Source of the DNA: Pseudomonadota bacterium
GTDB lineage: Bacteria; Chloroflexota; UBA6077; JAJPGT01
Direction: 5' to 3'
Assembly: GCA_021325655.1 (NCBI GenBank)
Contig: JAJPGT010000100.1
Location: forward strand, 62,001 to 126,000
DNA length: 64,000 nucleotides
Position numbers and translations under genes: made by a program. Under the pieces are notes generated by a model, which was not told where the DNA came from, made no database searches, and saw only the letters and a program-made list of their open reading frames with translations. Shown here piece after piece: positions 45,118 through 54,058 of this stretch (position 1 is its first letter; every line of letters begins with the position of its first letter).

Positions 45118-46262
45118 GTGGTGAAGAAGCGCGGGAACGGTGAAGGATCTATCTACCAGCGAGCCGATGGCAAGTGGTGCGCGTCGGTCACCCTGGCAGA
45201 CGGCAAGCAAGGTGCTGTACGCCAGAACGCGCCAGGAGGCAGCGGCCAAGCTGCGCGCCGCCCTGCATGCGCAGGAACAGGGGACGCTGGTCACCGGGCC
45301 CACCCAGACCGTGGCGCAGTTCTTCACCCGCTGGCTGGAGGATGTCGTCAAGCCGAATCGGCGCCCCCGCACCTATGAGTCCTATGAGGAGAAGCTGCGG
45401 CTGCACGTCCTACCCGAGCTGGGCCGAATCTCCCTGGCGAAGCTCACCCCGCAGCACCTCCAGCGCCTGGACGCGAGCAAGCTGGCCGCGGGACTGTCCC
45501 CCAAGACCATCGGGATGCTTCACGCGATCGTCCACCGCGGCCTCAAGCAGGCCCTCAAGTGGGGGCTCGTCGGCCGTAACGTCGCCGAGTTGGCCGATGC
45601 CCCGCCCCGTCAGCAGCGCGAGCCGACCGCACTCTCTGGGTAGAGCTCCAACGGCTCGCCCGCGCCATCCGCGGGCATCGGCACGAGTTCTTCTGGCTAC
45701 TCCTGCCTCTGACCGGCCTGCGGTTTGGGGAGGCAGCCGCCCTGCGCTGGGCGGATGTCGACCTAGACGGGCGCGTGCTGCGGGTCGCCCATACCCTGAC
45801 CCGCCTGCGCGGGGGCGGCTGGGCGCTCACCCCGCCCAAGACCGCTAAGAGCCGCCGCCTGATTCCCTTGCCACCCCTGCCATCGAGGCGCTCAAGGCGC
45901 AACGCCGGTGGGTACTGGAGGCCAAGCTCCTGGCCGGGGCCCGCTGGCAGGAGCACGACCTGGTGTTCCCAACCGGCGTCGGGACACCGCTGCGCGAGGC
46001 GCACGTGCTGGCCGCCTTCCACGCGGCGCTGGAGCAGGCCGGGCTACCGCGGTATCGGCTGCACGATCTGCGGCATACCTACGCCACGCGGCTGTTCGCG
46101 CACGGCCGGCACCCGCGCGAGGTGCAGGACTTACTCGGACACAGCCGGATCGAGATGACGCTGAACGTCTATACCGCCTCGATCCCCGAGCGGCTGCGGG
46201 AGGCCGCCGAGACGCTGGCTGACATGTTCGCAGACGCAGCGGACACGGCCGCGGAGGGGTGA
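45118..46262 (+). pseudogene. Tyrosine recombinase (integrase) broken by three frameshifts
   Basis: Translation must move through three frames to read the whole protein: GSIYQRADGKWCASVTLADGK, then TRQEAAAKLRAALHAQEQG to ADAPPRQQREPTAL, then LLPLTGLRFGEAAALRWADV, then AIEALKAQRRWVLEAKLL to the end. Shifts fall near 45208, 45638 and 45875. The catalytic residues remain recognisable: Arg in TGLRFGEA, HDLRHTYAT, LLGHS and VYTA. Lying beside the tRNA-Leu att site, it is the likely integrase of the island, now inactive unless the shifts are sequencing errors. Confidence 0.85.
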
Positions 46263-46283
46263 GCCCCCGCCTCCCTGCGGCCC

Positions 46284-46304
46284 GTTGCTACACCGGTTGC
46301 TACA
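46284..46304 (+). repeat. Copy 2 of the 21-bp GTTGCTACA repeat
   Basis: Identical to 30465-30485 and located just after the integrase stop, in frame with it (V-A-T-P-V-A-T-P). It probably belonged to the integrase C-terminal tail before the present stop codon. Confidence 0.6.
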
Positions 46305-46347
46305 CCGGGCAGCAGAAAGGCCTCGTCTCCAGGAAGGACGGGGCCGT

Positions 46348-46368
46348 GTGGTGCCGAAGGTGGGATTC
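46348..46368. repeat. Right att-like repeat within tRNA-Leu 3' end
   Basis: The 21 bp shared with 30342-30362 cover the encoded CCA, discriminator, 3' acceptor strand and part of the T-arm of tRNA-Leu. Integration here would rebuild an intact tRNA, as seen. Confidence 0.75.
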
Positions 46369-46432
46369 GAACCCACACGGGTTGCCCCACTCGCTTTTGA
46401 GGCGAGCGCGTCTGCCGTTCCGCCACTTCGGC
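46349..46432 (-). tRNA. tRNA-Leu (CAA)
   Basis: Minus-strand cloverleaf with acceptor GCCGAAG/CTTCGGC, D-arm GCG...CGC, anticodon stem CTCGC/GCGAG with loop CTCAAAA (anticodon CAA), a long variable arm TGGGGCAACCCGT and T-arm GTGGG-TTCGAAT-CCCAC. CCA is encoded (46349-46351). Confidence 0.95.
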
Positions 46433-46440
46433 GCGCGCAA

Positions 46441-46446
46441 AGTATA
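46441..46446 (-). promoter_or_regulatory. -10 element of tRNA-Leu
   Basis: TATACT on the minus strand, 8 bp upstream of the mature tRNA 5' end; no strong -35. Transcription may also enter from moaA. Confidence 0.4.
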
Positions 46447-46466
46447 CCGCTCTGACTCGCCCGCGC

Positions 46467-47525
46467 TCAGCCGCCGATCTGCGACATCGAGCGCGAGGCC
46501 CGCTGGAATGCCTCGCCCTCGTTGATCTTGTGCTTCAGCTCCTTGTGCCACACCGCATCGCGCACGAGCTCCAGCAACTGCTCGTCCGTGATCCCACTCC
46601 GCAAGGGGGTGCGTAGGTCCCATTCGTCGATGCTGAACAGGCAGGTGCGGAGCTGGCCGTCGGCGGTGAGGCGGAGTCGGTTGCAACTGGCGCAGAACGG
46701 CTCGGACACCGGGTTGATGAAGCCGATCTCACCCACCCCGTCGGCGAAGCGGTAACGCCGCGAGGTGGAGGACTTCTCGGTGGGGATCGGCACCAGCGGC
46801 ATGATCTCACGCTCGAGGATCGCCTTGATCTCGCGGCCGGTCAGGACCCGCTCGTGCTCCCAGTTGCCGTCCGCATCCAGCGGCATGAACTCGATGAAGC
46901 GGACGATGTAGCCCTTCTCGCGGGCGAGCAGCGCCAGGGGCACCGCCTCGGTCTCGCTCCAGTGGCGCATCGCCACAGCGTTGATCTTGATCGGGCGGAT
47001 GGAGGGGTAGCGCTCCAGCTCGGCGAGACCCTCCAGGACCTGCTTCAGCCAGGGGCGCCGAGTGATCTGGTGGAAGCGCTCATGGTCCAGGGTGTCGAGG
47101 CTGACGTTGATCCGGGTGAGCCCCGCTTCGGCCAACGGGCGGGCCAGGTTCTTGAGCATGAAGCCGTTGGTGGTCAGGCTCAGGCTGGTGATGCCCGGGA
47201 TCTTCGCCAGCCGGGCGACGAGGTCGGGCAGCCCCGGGCGCAGGGTCGGCTCGCCGCCAGTCAGGCGGATCTCGTGGACCCCCTGAGCGACGAACAGGCG
47301 CGCCAGCCGCTCGATCTCGTCGAAGGTGAGCAGCGACTCCCGGTTCAGCCACTGCAGCCCTTCCTCAGGCATGCAGTAGACGCAGCGGAAGTTACAACGA
47401 TCCGTTACAGAGATGCGCAGGTCGCCCATCACCCGGCCGAAGGAGTCGACCAGTTGTCCGTCGGAGACAGCCGGCACAGCCCGTGGCTGCAGCCCCTGGA
47501 TCTGCACCAGCGGCGTCGCGCTCAT
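46467..47525 (-). CDS. moaA: GTP 3',8-cyclase (molybdenum cofactor synthesis)
   Basis: Radical SAM enzyme of 352 residues. The N-terminal cluster motif is CNFRCVYC (Cys44, 48, 51). The C-terminal cluster motif is CASCNRLRLTADGQLRTC. The chain ends in Gly-Gly, needed for MoaA activity. RLTGGEPTLRP and TNGFML are also typical. ATG 47525 shares TGATG with the upstream MFS stop. A good promoter lies at 47564-47592. Confidence 0.96.
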   Translation of the reverse strand: MSATPLVQIQGLQPRAVPAVSDGQLVDSFGRVMGDLRISVTDRCNFRCVYCMPEEGLQWLNRESLLTFDEIERLARLFVAQGVHEIRLTGGEPTLRPGLPDLVARLAKIPGITSLSLTTNGFMLKNLARPLAEAGLTRINVSLDTLDHERFHQITRRPWLKQVLEGLAELERYPSIRPIKINAVAMRHWSETEAVPLALLAREKGYIVRFIEFMPLDADGNWEHERVLTGREIKAILEREIMPLVPIPTEKSSTSRRYRFADGVGEIGFINPVSEPFCASCNRLRLTADGQLRTCLFSIDEWDLRTPLRSGITDEQLLELVRDAVWHKELKHKINEGEAFQRASRSMSQIGG

Positions 47526-48835
47526 CAATTCCCTACTGTTCTGCTCGGATTTTTCACGCTTCGAGTATACCGGAGCGGGTTGGCGTACTCAAGCGGCAGG
47601 CGCTTGCGCCGGCGCGGCGGCCAGGCGGCGGGTGCCGCCGTGGCCAGGCGGGCGGGGATCTGCCGCGAGACGGCGACCAGGAGCAGCGTCCCGAGCAGGC
47701 CGACGCCGGTCGAGACGTAGAGCGCCCCGGCGAGTCCCAGTGGGGTCTGGCTGGCGAGAGCGACTCCCAGGAAAGGGGCGGCGACGCCGCGCAAGCCGGT
47801 GAGGCTGTTGAGCACCGCGGCGTAGCGGCCCCGCTGCTGGCCGGGGGCGAGTCGGAGCAGCAGGTTGGCCCAGCCCAGCTCCATCGCCCCGCTCCCCAGG
47901 CCGTTCAGCAGCCCTGCCAGAGTGAGCCATTGGGCGCTGGGGGCGAGCTGGTAGACCAGCGGTACCGGCCAGGTTAGGACGAAGCCGGCGACGAGCGAGG
48001 CGTGGCCGCCGTGGCGGTCCACATGCAGGCCGGAGAGCCAGTAGGAGAGCAATCCACCCAGTGCTAGGGCGAGGCTAACGAACCCTACTTCCGCATAGGA
48101 GACGCCCAGTCGGTCGACCATAACCAGCGGGAACAGGGGCAACGCCATGAAGCCGCCCAGGCCCCAGAGCACCCAGGCCAGCGCGATCCCACGGAACAGT
48201 GGGTCGGACCAGAACTCACCCAGCGCCGCCCAGGGCCCGCTCGGGGTCACCCCCTTGGTTTCAGAGAGCTGTATCCGGCTGAAGGCGAGGGCGCCGAGCG
48301 CGCCGAGCCCGCCGCCGAGGGCGAGCAGCGCGCGCTGGCCGGCGGCGTCCATCAGCCAGCCGCCGAGCGGCGCACCCAGCGCGGCGATCCCGCTCTGGAT
48401 GATGCGCACGTAGCCCATCAGCCGCGCCCGCCAGCGGTCGGGATACATCTCGCGCAGCGCGTCGTACACCGCTGGCAGCGAGATCGCGTAGCTGACGTAG
48501 TAGACGAAGAACATCGCCAGCAGCGCCTGGGGCCAGTCGCCCAGGAGCGCCAGCAGGAAGACGCCTCGGCCGAGCGCCTGGACGACGACGATGTAGGCGG
48601 TTCGGTGCCGGGTGGGCAGAAAGCCGACGCTGAGCAGCCCGACGACGTTGGCCGCGAACGGGCAGGCGGTGATCGCCGCCAGCAGCAGCGGATCGGCCCC
48701 CTCCCGCCGAGCGATGACCGGGACGAAGTTGATGACGAGCGCAGTGAACAGCCCCGCGCCCAGCCCATTGGCGGAGTCGAACAGCAGGCTGCGGCGGGCC
48801 TGCCGGGGCAGGTCGCGACCGAGCAGGAAATCCAC
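47525..48835 (-). CDS. MFS transporter
   Basis: About 436 residues with around twelve hydrophobic segments and the MFS intracellular-loop pattern (GWLMDAAGQRALL and LSGLHVDRHGG). The open frame extends far upstream, but that part is basic and hydrophilic and overlaps the divergent PAP2 gene, so I chose the GTG at 48835 (VDFLLGRDLPRQARRSLLFDSANGLG). Substrate unknown. Overlaps moaA by TGATG; co-transcription is likely. Confidence 0.8.
   Translation of the reverse strand: MDFLLGRDLPRQARRSLLFDSANGLGAGLFTALVINFVPVIARREGADPLLLAAITACPFAANVVGLLSVGFLPTRHRTAYIVVVQALGRGVFLLALLGDWPQALLAMFFVYYVSYAISLPAVYDALREMYPDRWRARLMGYVRIIQSGIAALGAPLGGWLMDAAGQRALLALGGGLGALGALAFSRIQLSETKGVTPSGPWAALGEFWSDPLFRGIALAWVLWGLGGFMALPLFPLVMVDRLGVSYAEVGFVSLALALGGLLSYWLSGLHVDRHGGHASLVAGFVLTWPVPLVYQLAPSAQWLTLAGLLNGLGSGAMELGWANLLLRLAPGQQRGRYAAVLNSLTGLRGVAAPFLGVALASQTPLGLAGALYVSTGVGLLGTLLLVAVSRQIPARLATAAPAAWPPRRRKRLPLEYANPLRYTRSVKNPSRTVGN
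47564..47592 (-). promoter_or_regulatory. Promoter of moaA inside the MFS gene
   Basis: Minus strand TTGAGT (47587-47592), 17-bp spacer, TATACT (47564-47569), about 40 nt before the moaA ATG. It allows moaA expression independent of the transporter. Confidence 0.6.
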
Positions 48836-48875
48836 GCCAGGGCTCCAGGAAACCAGGGAACGATACCATAGCGGA

Positions 48876-49409
48876 ATGCGCCTGGACCGCGCCCTGCTCC
48901 GCAGCCTGCACCCGGTGGTTGGCCGCTGGAAGCCGTTGGATGCGCTGATGCTCGCCGCCGCCCGCTGGGGGCCATCGCTCGAGATCGCCCTCTGGCTCTC
49001 GCTGCTCCTCCCCGGCGGACCAGGCTGGCGCTGCCGCTTCCGCACCTGGCTGCGGACTGGCCTGGCCCTCTGCCTGGCCACCGGGCTGGTGCTGGCGCTG
49101 CGGCGGCTGGCGCCGCGCCCCCGGCCGTTCGTGGCGGGCGACGCACGGGCGCTGCTGGCGCGTGAGCCCGGGCCGTCGCTGCCCTCCCGCCACACCGCCT
49201 CGGCGGTGGCGATGGCGCTGGTGGTCCATTCGGCGGCGCCGCGCCGCGGGCGGCTGATGGCCGCGGCGGCCGCGCTCCTGGGCCTGTCGCGGGTCTACTG
49301 CGGGCTCCACTACCCCAGCGACGTGCTGGCGGGGGCGGCACTGGGCCTCGCCGCCGCCTGGCTCAGCGGACCCGTCCGCTGGCTCGGCGGCTCGGGCCGC
49401 CCGGGGTAG
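48876..49409 (+). CDS. PAP2-family membrane phosphatase
   Basis: 177 residues with the three PAP2 motifs: LRRLAPRPRP, PSRHTASAVAMAL (PSRH in place of PSGH) and SRVYCGLHYPSDVLAG. The active-site histidines are present. Likely dephosphorylates undecaprenyl pyrophosphate or another lipid phosphate in the membrane. ATG at 48876, 40 bp from the divergent MFS gene. Confidence 0.85.
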   Translation: MRLDRALLRSLHPVVGRWKPLDALMLAAARWGPSLEIALWLSLLLPGGPGWRCRFRTWLRTGLALCLATGLVLALRRLAPRPRPFVAGDARALLAREPGPSLPSRHTASAVAMALVVHSAAPRRGRLMAAAAALLGLSRVYCGLHYPSDVLAGAALGLAAAWLSGPVRWLGGSGRPG

Positions 49410-49686
49410 AAGCCTGGCGGCCTGGACGCGGCACCGTGCGGCGAAGCTGGCGGCGGGTCCGCGCGCCCGCGTGATGTGCCGCCTTCGCGCTGTTGTCCTG
49501 GCGCCACGGCCCGCCGCGGGGTGGAGCGCGCCGACCCAGACCGCGCCCGGGCTCCTGGCCCCGAGAAATGGGCGCGGTGGCCGCGCTCCAGGGCGATGCA
49601 GCCGACGCCCGGCCCTGGTCTCCGCACGCCTGCAATGGCGGGCATGCTATGCTCCGGCCGAAGTGAGGCCCAGCGGAGACGCGAGC

Positions 49687-51087
49687 ATGCAGTGCCTCGA
49701 GAACATCTTGGAAGCGGTTGGCCACACCCCTCTGGTCCGCCTCTCCCGCGTGGCGCGCGGCGTGAAGCCGCTGCTCCTGGCCAAGGTCGAGAGCCTGAAT
49801 CCCGGCGGGAGTATCAAGGACCGCATCGGGCTGAAGATGCTGGAGGAGGCGGAGCAGCAGGGGCTGCTTGCCCCGGGCGGGACAGTAATCGAGCCGACCT
49901 CCGGCAACACCGGCGTCGGCCTAGCGATCGCCGCCGCGCTCAAAGGCTACCGGATGATCTGCGTCATGCCGGACAAGATGAGCCAGGACAAGATCGCGCT
50001 GCTGCGCGCCTACGGCGCCGACGTAGTGATTACGCCCACCGCGGTCCCGCGCGAATCCCCGCAGTCGTACTACAGTGTCGCCGACCGGCTAACACGTGAG
50101 ATCCCGGGCGCCTTCCAGCCGAATCAATACTTCAACCCGGCCAATCCGCGGGCACACTACGAGACCACCGGTCCGGAGCTGTGGGAGCAGACGGACGGGC
50201 GAATCGATATCCTGGTGGCCGGCATGGGCACCGGCGGCACCATCACCGGCGCCGGCCGCTACCTGAAGGAGCGCAAGCCCTCACTCCAGATCATCGGCGC
50301 GGACCCGATCGGCTCGATCTACTACTCGCGCGATCCAAGCTCGCTCAAGACCTACAAGATTGAGGGGATCGGCGAGGACTTCTACCCCTCCACCATGGAC
50401 CTGAGCCTGGTCGACCGGATCGTCCCGGTGTCGGACAAGGACTCGTTCTTGATGGCCCGCCGCATCACCCGTGAGGAGGGGATCCTGGTGGGTGGCTCCA
50501 GCGGCTCGGCCATGGTCGCTGCGCTGGAGGTGGCGCGCGAAATCGATGATCCGAATGTGGTCATGGTCGTGATCCTCCCGGATACCGGGCGAAACTACCT
50601 GAGCAAGATCTACAACGACGACTGGATGCGCCAGAACGGCTTCCTGGAGCAGTTCCCGGCTCGCACCGTGCGCGAGGTGCTCCGCCGCTACTCGCGCAGC
50701 TTCCCCAACGTGGTGACGATCGCCTCACGCGAGAGCGTCGGGGCGGCGATCGACCGGATGCAGGAGTACGGCATCTCCCAGATGCCGGTGATCGAGGACG
50801 GCGACCTGGGCTCCATCTCGGACATCGTCGGCAGTATTCAGGAGCGCACCCTGCTCGACCGGGTCTACCGCGACCCGGACCTGATTCAAAGCGCCGTCGG
50901 CGCGGCGATGGATCGTCCCTTCCCGGTAGTGCGCGCCGACGCGGACGTGGACCAGGCGTTCGACCTGCTGCTCGGCGGCGCCCCGGCACTGGTGGTGGCG
51001 GAAGGAGACAAGCCGGTGGGCGTGGTGACCAAGCTGGACCTGCTGGAGTTCGCCGCCCATCACGGCCGCCGCCGCGAGCCGCGGTAG
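49687..51087 (+). CDS. Cystathionine beta-synthase with C-terminal CBS domain pair
   Basis: 466 residues. The PLP fold shows NPGGSIKDRIG (Schiff-base Lys near residue 44), PTSGNTGVGLA and GTGGTITGAGRYLKE. Two CBS domains occupy about residues 335-460. It condenses homocysteine with serine, the first step of reverse transsulfuration; a cysteine-synthase role is an alternative. ATG at 49687 with GGAGA upstream and a TATGCT box about 45 nt before. The 277 bp before it hold no gene I can support. Confidence 0.88.
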   Translation: MQCLENILEAVGHTPLVRLSRVARGVKPLLLAKVESLNPGGSIKDRIGLKMLEEAEQQGLLAPGGTVIEPTSGNTGVGLAIAAALKGYRMICVMPDKMSQDKIALLRAYGADVVITPTAVPRESPQSYYSVADRLTREIPGAFQPNQYFNPANPRAHYETTGPELWEQTDGRIDILVAGMGTGGTITGAGRYLKERKPSLQIIGADPIGSIYYSRDPSSLKTYKIEGIGEDFYPSTMDLSLVDRIVPVSDKDSFLMARRITREEGILVGGSSGSAMVAALEVAREIDDPNVVMVVILPDTGRNYLSKIYNDDWMRQNGFLEQFPARTVREVLRRYSRSFPNVVTIASRESVGAAIDRMQEYGISQMPVIEDGDLGSISDIVGSIQERTLLDRVYRDPDLIQSAVGAAMDRPFPVVRADADVDQAFDLLLGGAPALVVAEGDKPVGVVTKLDLLEFAAHHGRRREPR

Positions 51088-51156
51088 CCCCCGTCCCCGG
51101 TTGCCGCCTCCGGGCAGGCGCGGGCACAATGCCGGCAGCTTCGCCGGGGAGTCGCG

Positions 51157-51975
51157 ATGTCAGCCTCGTTTCAGGTGGGCGCCATCCAGGTGCAGGTGAT
51201 CCGCGATGGCGCGCTGCGGCTCGACGCGCAGCGCATGTTTGGCGAGGAGCGCGCCGCGGTGCTGCGGGAGCAGGGGAGCCTGGACGAGGCCGGGCGCTTC
51301 GTGATCGGCGTGCACTGCCTGCTGGTTCGCAGCGGCGACCGAATCGCTATCCTCGACACCGGCCTGGGGCTGTCGGACGCCTCGCCCTCAGCGTCCAACG
51401 TGTTCGAAGCGCGGGGCCAACTTCTGCCTGAGCTCGGCCGCCTCGGCGTGGATCCGGCGGCCGTGGACGTGGTCGTGCTCAGCCACGCCCACACCGACCA
51501 CATCGGCGGCGTCCTGCATCAGGGCCGGCCGGCCTTTCCTCGCGCCCGCTACGTCCTCGGGGCGGCCGACTTCGCCCACTACACGTCGCCCCAGGCGCAG
51601 GCCGAGACCAGCTTCCACGCGCGCCAGCTCGTCCCGCTGCAGGAGCACGGCCAGCTCGAGTTGGCGGAGGGGGAGCTGGAGGTGCTGCCGGGGGTGCGGG
51701 TGCTGCCGGCCCCGGGGCACACCCCGGGCCATCTCTGCGTCGGGCTGACGTCGGCCGGCGAATTCGGGCTGTATGTGGGCGATCTGGTGCACCATCCGAT
51801 CCAGGTCGAGCATCCCGACTGGTCGCCGACGATCGATTGGCTGCCGGCGCTGTCGGCCGAGTCGCGCCGGGCGATGCTCGCCCGGGCCCGCGCCGAGCGC
51901 GCCCTGGTGCTCACCGCCCACCTCCCCTTCCCCGGCGCCGGCCGTGTCGCCGCCGGGTGGACGCCAGGAGCGTAG
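51157..51975 (+). CDS. Metallo-beta-lactamase-fold hydrolase
   Basis: 272 residues with the metal motif SHAHTDHIGG, the second histidine in APGHTPGH, the bridging Asp in YVGDLVHHP and the last His in TAHLPFPG. The broad family includes glyoxalase-II-like thioesterases, lactonases and persulfide dioxygenases. The position between CBS and the gamma-enzyme hints at sulfur metabolism, but the sequence does not fix a substrate. Confidence 0.8.
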   Translation: MSASFQVGAIQVQVIRDGALRLDAQRMFGEERAAVLREQGSLDEAGRFVIGVHCLLVRSGDRIAILDTGLGLSDASPSASNVFEARGQLLPELGRLGVDPAAVDVVVLSHAHTDHIGGVLHQGRPAFPRARYVLGAADFAHYTSPQAQAETSFHARQLVPLQEHGQLELAEGELEVLPGVRVLPAPGHTPGHLCVGLTSAGEFGLYVGDLVHHPIQVEHPDWSPTIDWLPALSAESRRAMLARARAERALVLTAHLPFPGAGRVAAGWTPGA

Positions 51976-51978
51976 GTC

Positions 51979-53133
51979 GTGGATTCGCCCCGCAGCTACG
52001 GCTTCGCCACCCGCGCTATTCACCACGGCCAGGACCCGGATCCCACCACCGGCGCGGTCGTCGTCCCGATCTACGCGACCTCGACCTACGCCCAGCAGGA
52101 CGTGGGAGTGCACAAGGGCTGGGAATACTCGCGCAGCGGCAACCCCACCCGCGCGGCGCTGGAGGCCTGCGTCGCGTCACTCGAAGGCGGGCGCTTCGGG
52201 CTCGCCTTCGCCTCCGGGCTGGCGGCGGAGGACACGCTGCTGCACCTGCTGGAGCAGGGCGACCACGTGATCGTCATGGACGACGTGTACGGGGGCACGC
52301 GCCGCCTGTTCAGCCGGGTGCTGGAGCGCCACGGGCTCTGCTTCAGCTACGTCGACGCGACCCGGCCGGAGCTGGTCGAGGCGGCGTTCACTCCCCGCAC
52401 CCGGATGGTCTGGCTGGAGAGCCCCACCAACCCGTTGATGAAGTTGGTCGACATCGCCGCGGTGTCGCGGCTCGCCCACGCCCGCGGCGCGCGCGTGGTG
52501 GTGGACAACACCTTCATGAGCCCGTACTTCCAGCGGCCGCTGGAGCTCGGCGCGGACGTGAGCCTGCACAGCGCGACGAAGTACCTGGGTGGCCACAGCG
52601 ACGTGGTGGCCGGGGTGATCGCGGTGTACGACGAGGAGCTTTACCAGCAGCTCCGCTACCTGCAGAACGCGGTAGGCGGGGTGCTCGGGCCGTTCGACGC
52701 CTTCCTGGTGCTGCGGGGGTTGAAGACCCTGGCGGTGCGGATGCGCCAGCACGAGCGCAACGCGCTGGCGATCGCGCGCTTCCTGGCCGGCCATCCCAAG
52801 GTGCTGGCGGTCAACTATCCGGGGCTGGAGACGCACCCGCAGCACGAGCTGGCCAAGCGGCAGACCAGCGGCCACGGCGGAATGCTATCGTTCGAGGTGA
52901 AGGGCGGGGAACCGGCGGCGCGGGAGTTCGTCCGGCGGACCAAGCTCTTCTTCCTGGCCGAAAGCCTGGGCGGGGTGGAGTCGCTCTGTGAGCTGCCGGC
53001 GGCGATGACGCACGCCTCGGTGCCGCCCGAGATCCGCCAGGAGATCGGCATCTCCGACGGCCTGATCCGCCTCTCCGTCGGCATCGAGGACACCGACGAC
53101 CTGATTGCGGACATCGCCGCCGCGCTCGGCTGA
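51979..53133 (+). CDS. Cystathionine gamma-lyase/synthase
   Basis: 384-residue Cys/Met-metabolism PLP enzyme: YSRSGNPTRAALEACVASLEGG, FASGLAAEDTLL, VVDNTFMSPYFQ and the Schiff-base Lys in SATKYLGGHSD (near 200). With the upstream CBS it would complete cysteine formation from homocysteine; synthase activity cannot be excluded. GTG start 4 nt after the MBL stop. Confidence 0.9.
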   Translation: MDSPRSYGFATRAIHHGQDPDPTTGAVVVPIYATSTYAQQDVGVHKGWEYSRSGNPTRAALEACVASLEGGRFGLAFASGLAAEDTLLHLLEQGDHVIVMDDVYGGTRRLFSRVLERHGLCFSYVDATRPELVEAAFTPRTRMVWLESPTNPLMKLVDIAAVSRLAHARGARVVVDNTFMSPYFQRPLELGADVSLHSATKYLGGHSDVVAGVIAVYDEELYQQLRYLQNAVGGVLGPFDAFLVLRGLKTLAVRMRQHERNALAIARFLAGHPKVLAVNYPGLETHPQHELAKRQTSGHGGMLSFEVKGGEPAAREFVRRTKLFFLAESLGGVESLCELPAAMTHASVPPEIRQEIGISDGLIRLSVGIEDTDDLIADIAAALG

Positions 53134-53137
53134 GGCG

Positions 53138-53166
53138 CCCGCGGCCCGTTCAGAGCGGGCCGCGGG
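53138..53166. terminator. Perfect 11-bp hairpin between convergent genes
   Basis: CCCGCGGCCCG (53138-53148) and CGGGCCGCGGG (53156-53166) with loop TTCAGAG. It has no T-run on either side, but its place between convergent genes fits a terminator or barrier. Confidence 0.5.
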
Positions 53167-53186
53167 ACGCTCTATGCTCCGGCAGG

Positions 53187-53702
53187 TTAGTCCTTGTCGT
53201 GCCCGTGGCCGTGATCCTCGCGCTCAGCCGCCCCGTGGCCGTGGCCCTCGGTCTGGACCTCGCCAGATTCGTTGTCGTTGCTGTTGCTATTGCCCGAGAC
53301 GCTGGCGGTCTCGGTGCTCCAGCTCCCGTCCAGCGTCGCGCTGCCACTCCCAACGGCCCGGATCGACAGATCGGAGCCGCTCACGGTGATCCGCACGTCG
53401 GAGCCGCTGATCGTCGCGGAGCCGAAGCCCTCGTACTGCGTCCAGCCGTTCTCCAGGTCCTGCCGGTTACCGGTCCCGCTCACGTCGATGCTGGCATCGC
53501 CGCCCACGTCCTTGACCCGCAGCACCCCGTGCCCCTCCAGGTGCGCAGTGCCGCCGTTGAGGGTCAAGTCGGCATTGCCATTGCCAGTCGCCCGCAGCCC
53601 GCCAGTGCCCTGCAGGTCGATCGTGTCCGCGAACACTGCCGAAGCGGCGAGCAAGAATAGCCCGACAACAATGGAAAGCAGAGCACCTGCCCGAATGCGC
53701 AT
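53187..53702 (-). CDS. Secreted beta-repeat protein with His-rich tail
   Basis: 171 residues. The N-terminus is a signal peptide (MRIRAGALLSIVVGLFLLAA, cleavage near SAVFA-DT). The body consists of short Gly/Thr/Ser-rich strands (LRATGNGNADLTLNGG, SGTGNRQDLENGWTQYEG) suggesting a small beta-solenoid or adhesin-head-like fold. The tail GHGHGAAEREDHGHGHDKD could bind metal. Function unknown. Confidence 0.7.
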   Translation of the reverse strand: MRIRAGALLSIVVGLFLLAASAVFADTIDLQGTGGLRATGNGNADLTLNGGTAHLEGHGVLRVKDVGGDASIDVSGTGNRQDLENGWTQYEGFGSATISGSDVRITVSGSDLSIRAVGSGSATLDGSWSTETASVSGNSNSNDNESGEVQTEGHGHGAAEREDHGHGHDKD

Positions 53703-53845
53703 TAGCCTATTCCTCCCCTGAAACTCACTGGGAGAAGTCCTCCCATCTGCACAACGCCCGAGGGGGAGGCGCGGATACGGGCCGCGCAGTGAATCGCTTC
53801 ACACAGCCAGCAGCCCGTGCAGGATGGGGCTGAGGCGCGGGCGAG

Positions 53846-54040
53846 CTAGCAGCAGGGGTCTTTGAAACCGCAGCACGGGCAGATCGCCGCCTTGCTCCCG
53901 GCAACGGCGGAGATCAGGTAGCCACACTGGAGGCAGGGCTGCTTGCCATAGGGCAGTGGCGCCGGTTCGTCTGGCGCCCCCGCGCCGCGCTGGCGATCCG
54001 TTGGCGCCTCGCGGTCGGGCGGCTTCGTCCACTCAGCCAT
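53846..54040 (-). CDS. Small zinc-ribbon-like protein
   Basis: 64 residues. Two cysteine pairs, CLQCGY and CPCCGF, with a final CC, suggest a rubredoxin-like or zinc-ribbon fold; the N-terminal half is polar and disordered-looking. The ATG at 54040 is 18 nt after the nfo stop, so it is probably co-transcribed with nfo. Function unknown. Confidence 0.65.
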   Translation of the reverse strand: MAEWTKPPDREAPTDRQRGAGAPDEPAPLPYGKQPCLQCGYLISAVAGSKAAICPCCGFKDPCC

Positions 54041-54058
54041 GCGGCGCTCGAGCCCGAG

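Noticed and set aside
48836..49195. N-terminal extension of the MFS transporter frame
   Set aside because: Basic, polar, overlapping the divergent PAP2 gene; the membrane protein starts naturally at 48835.
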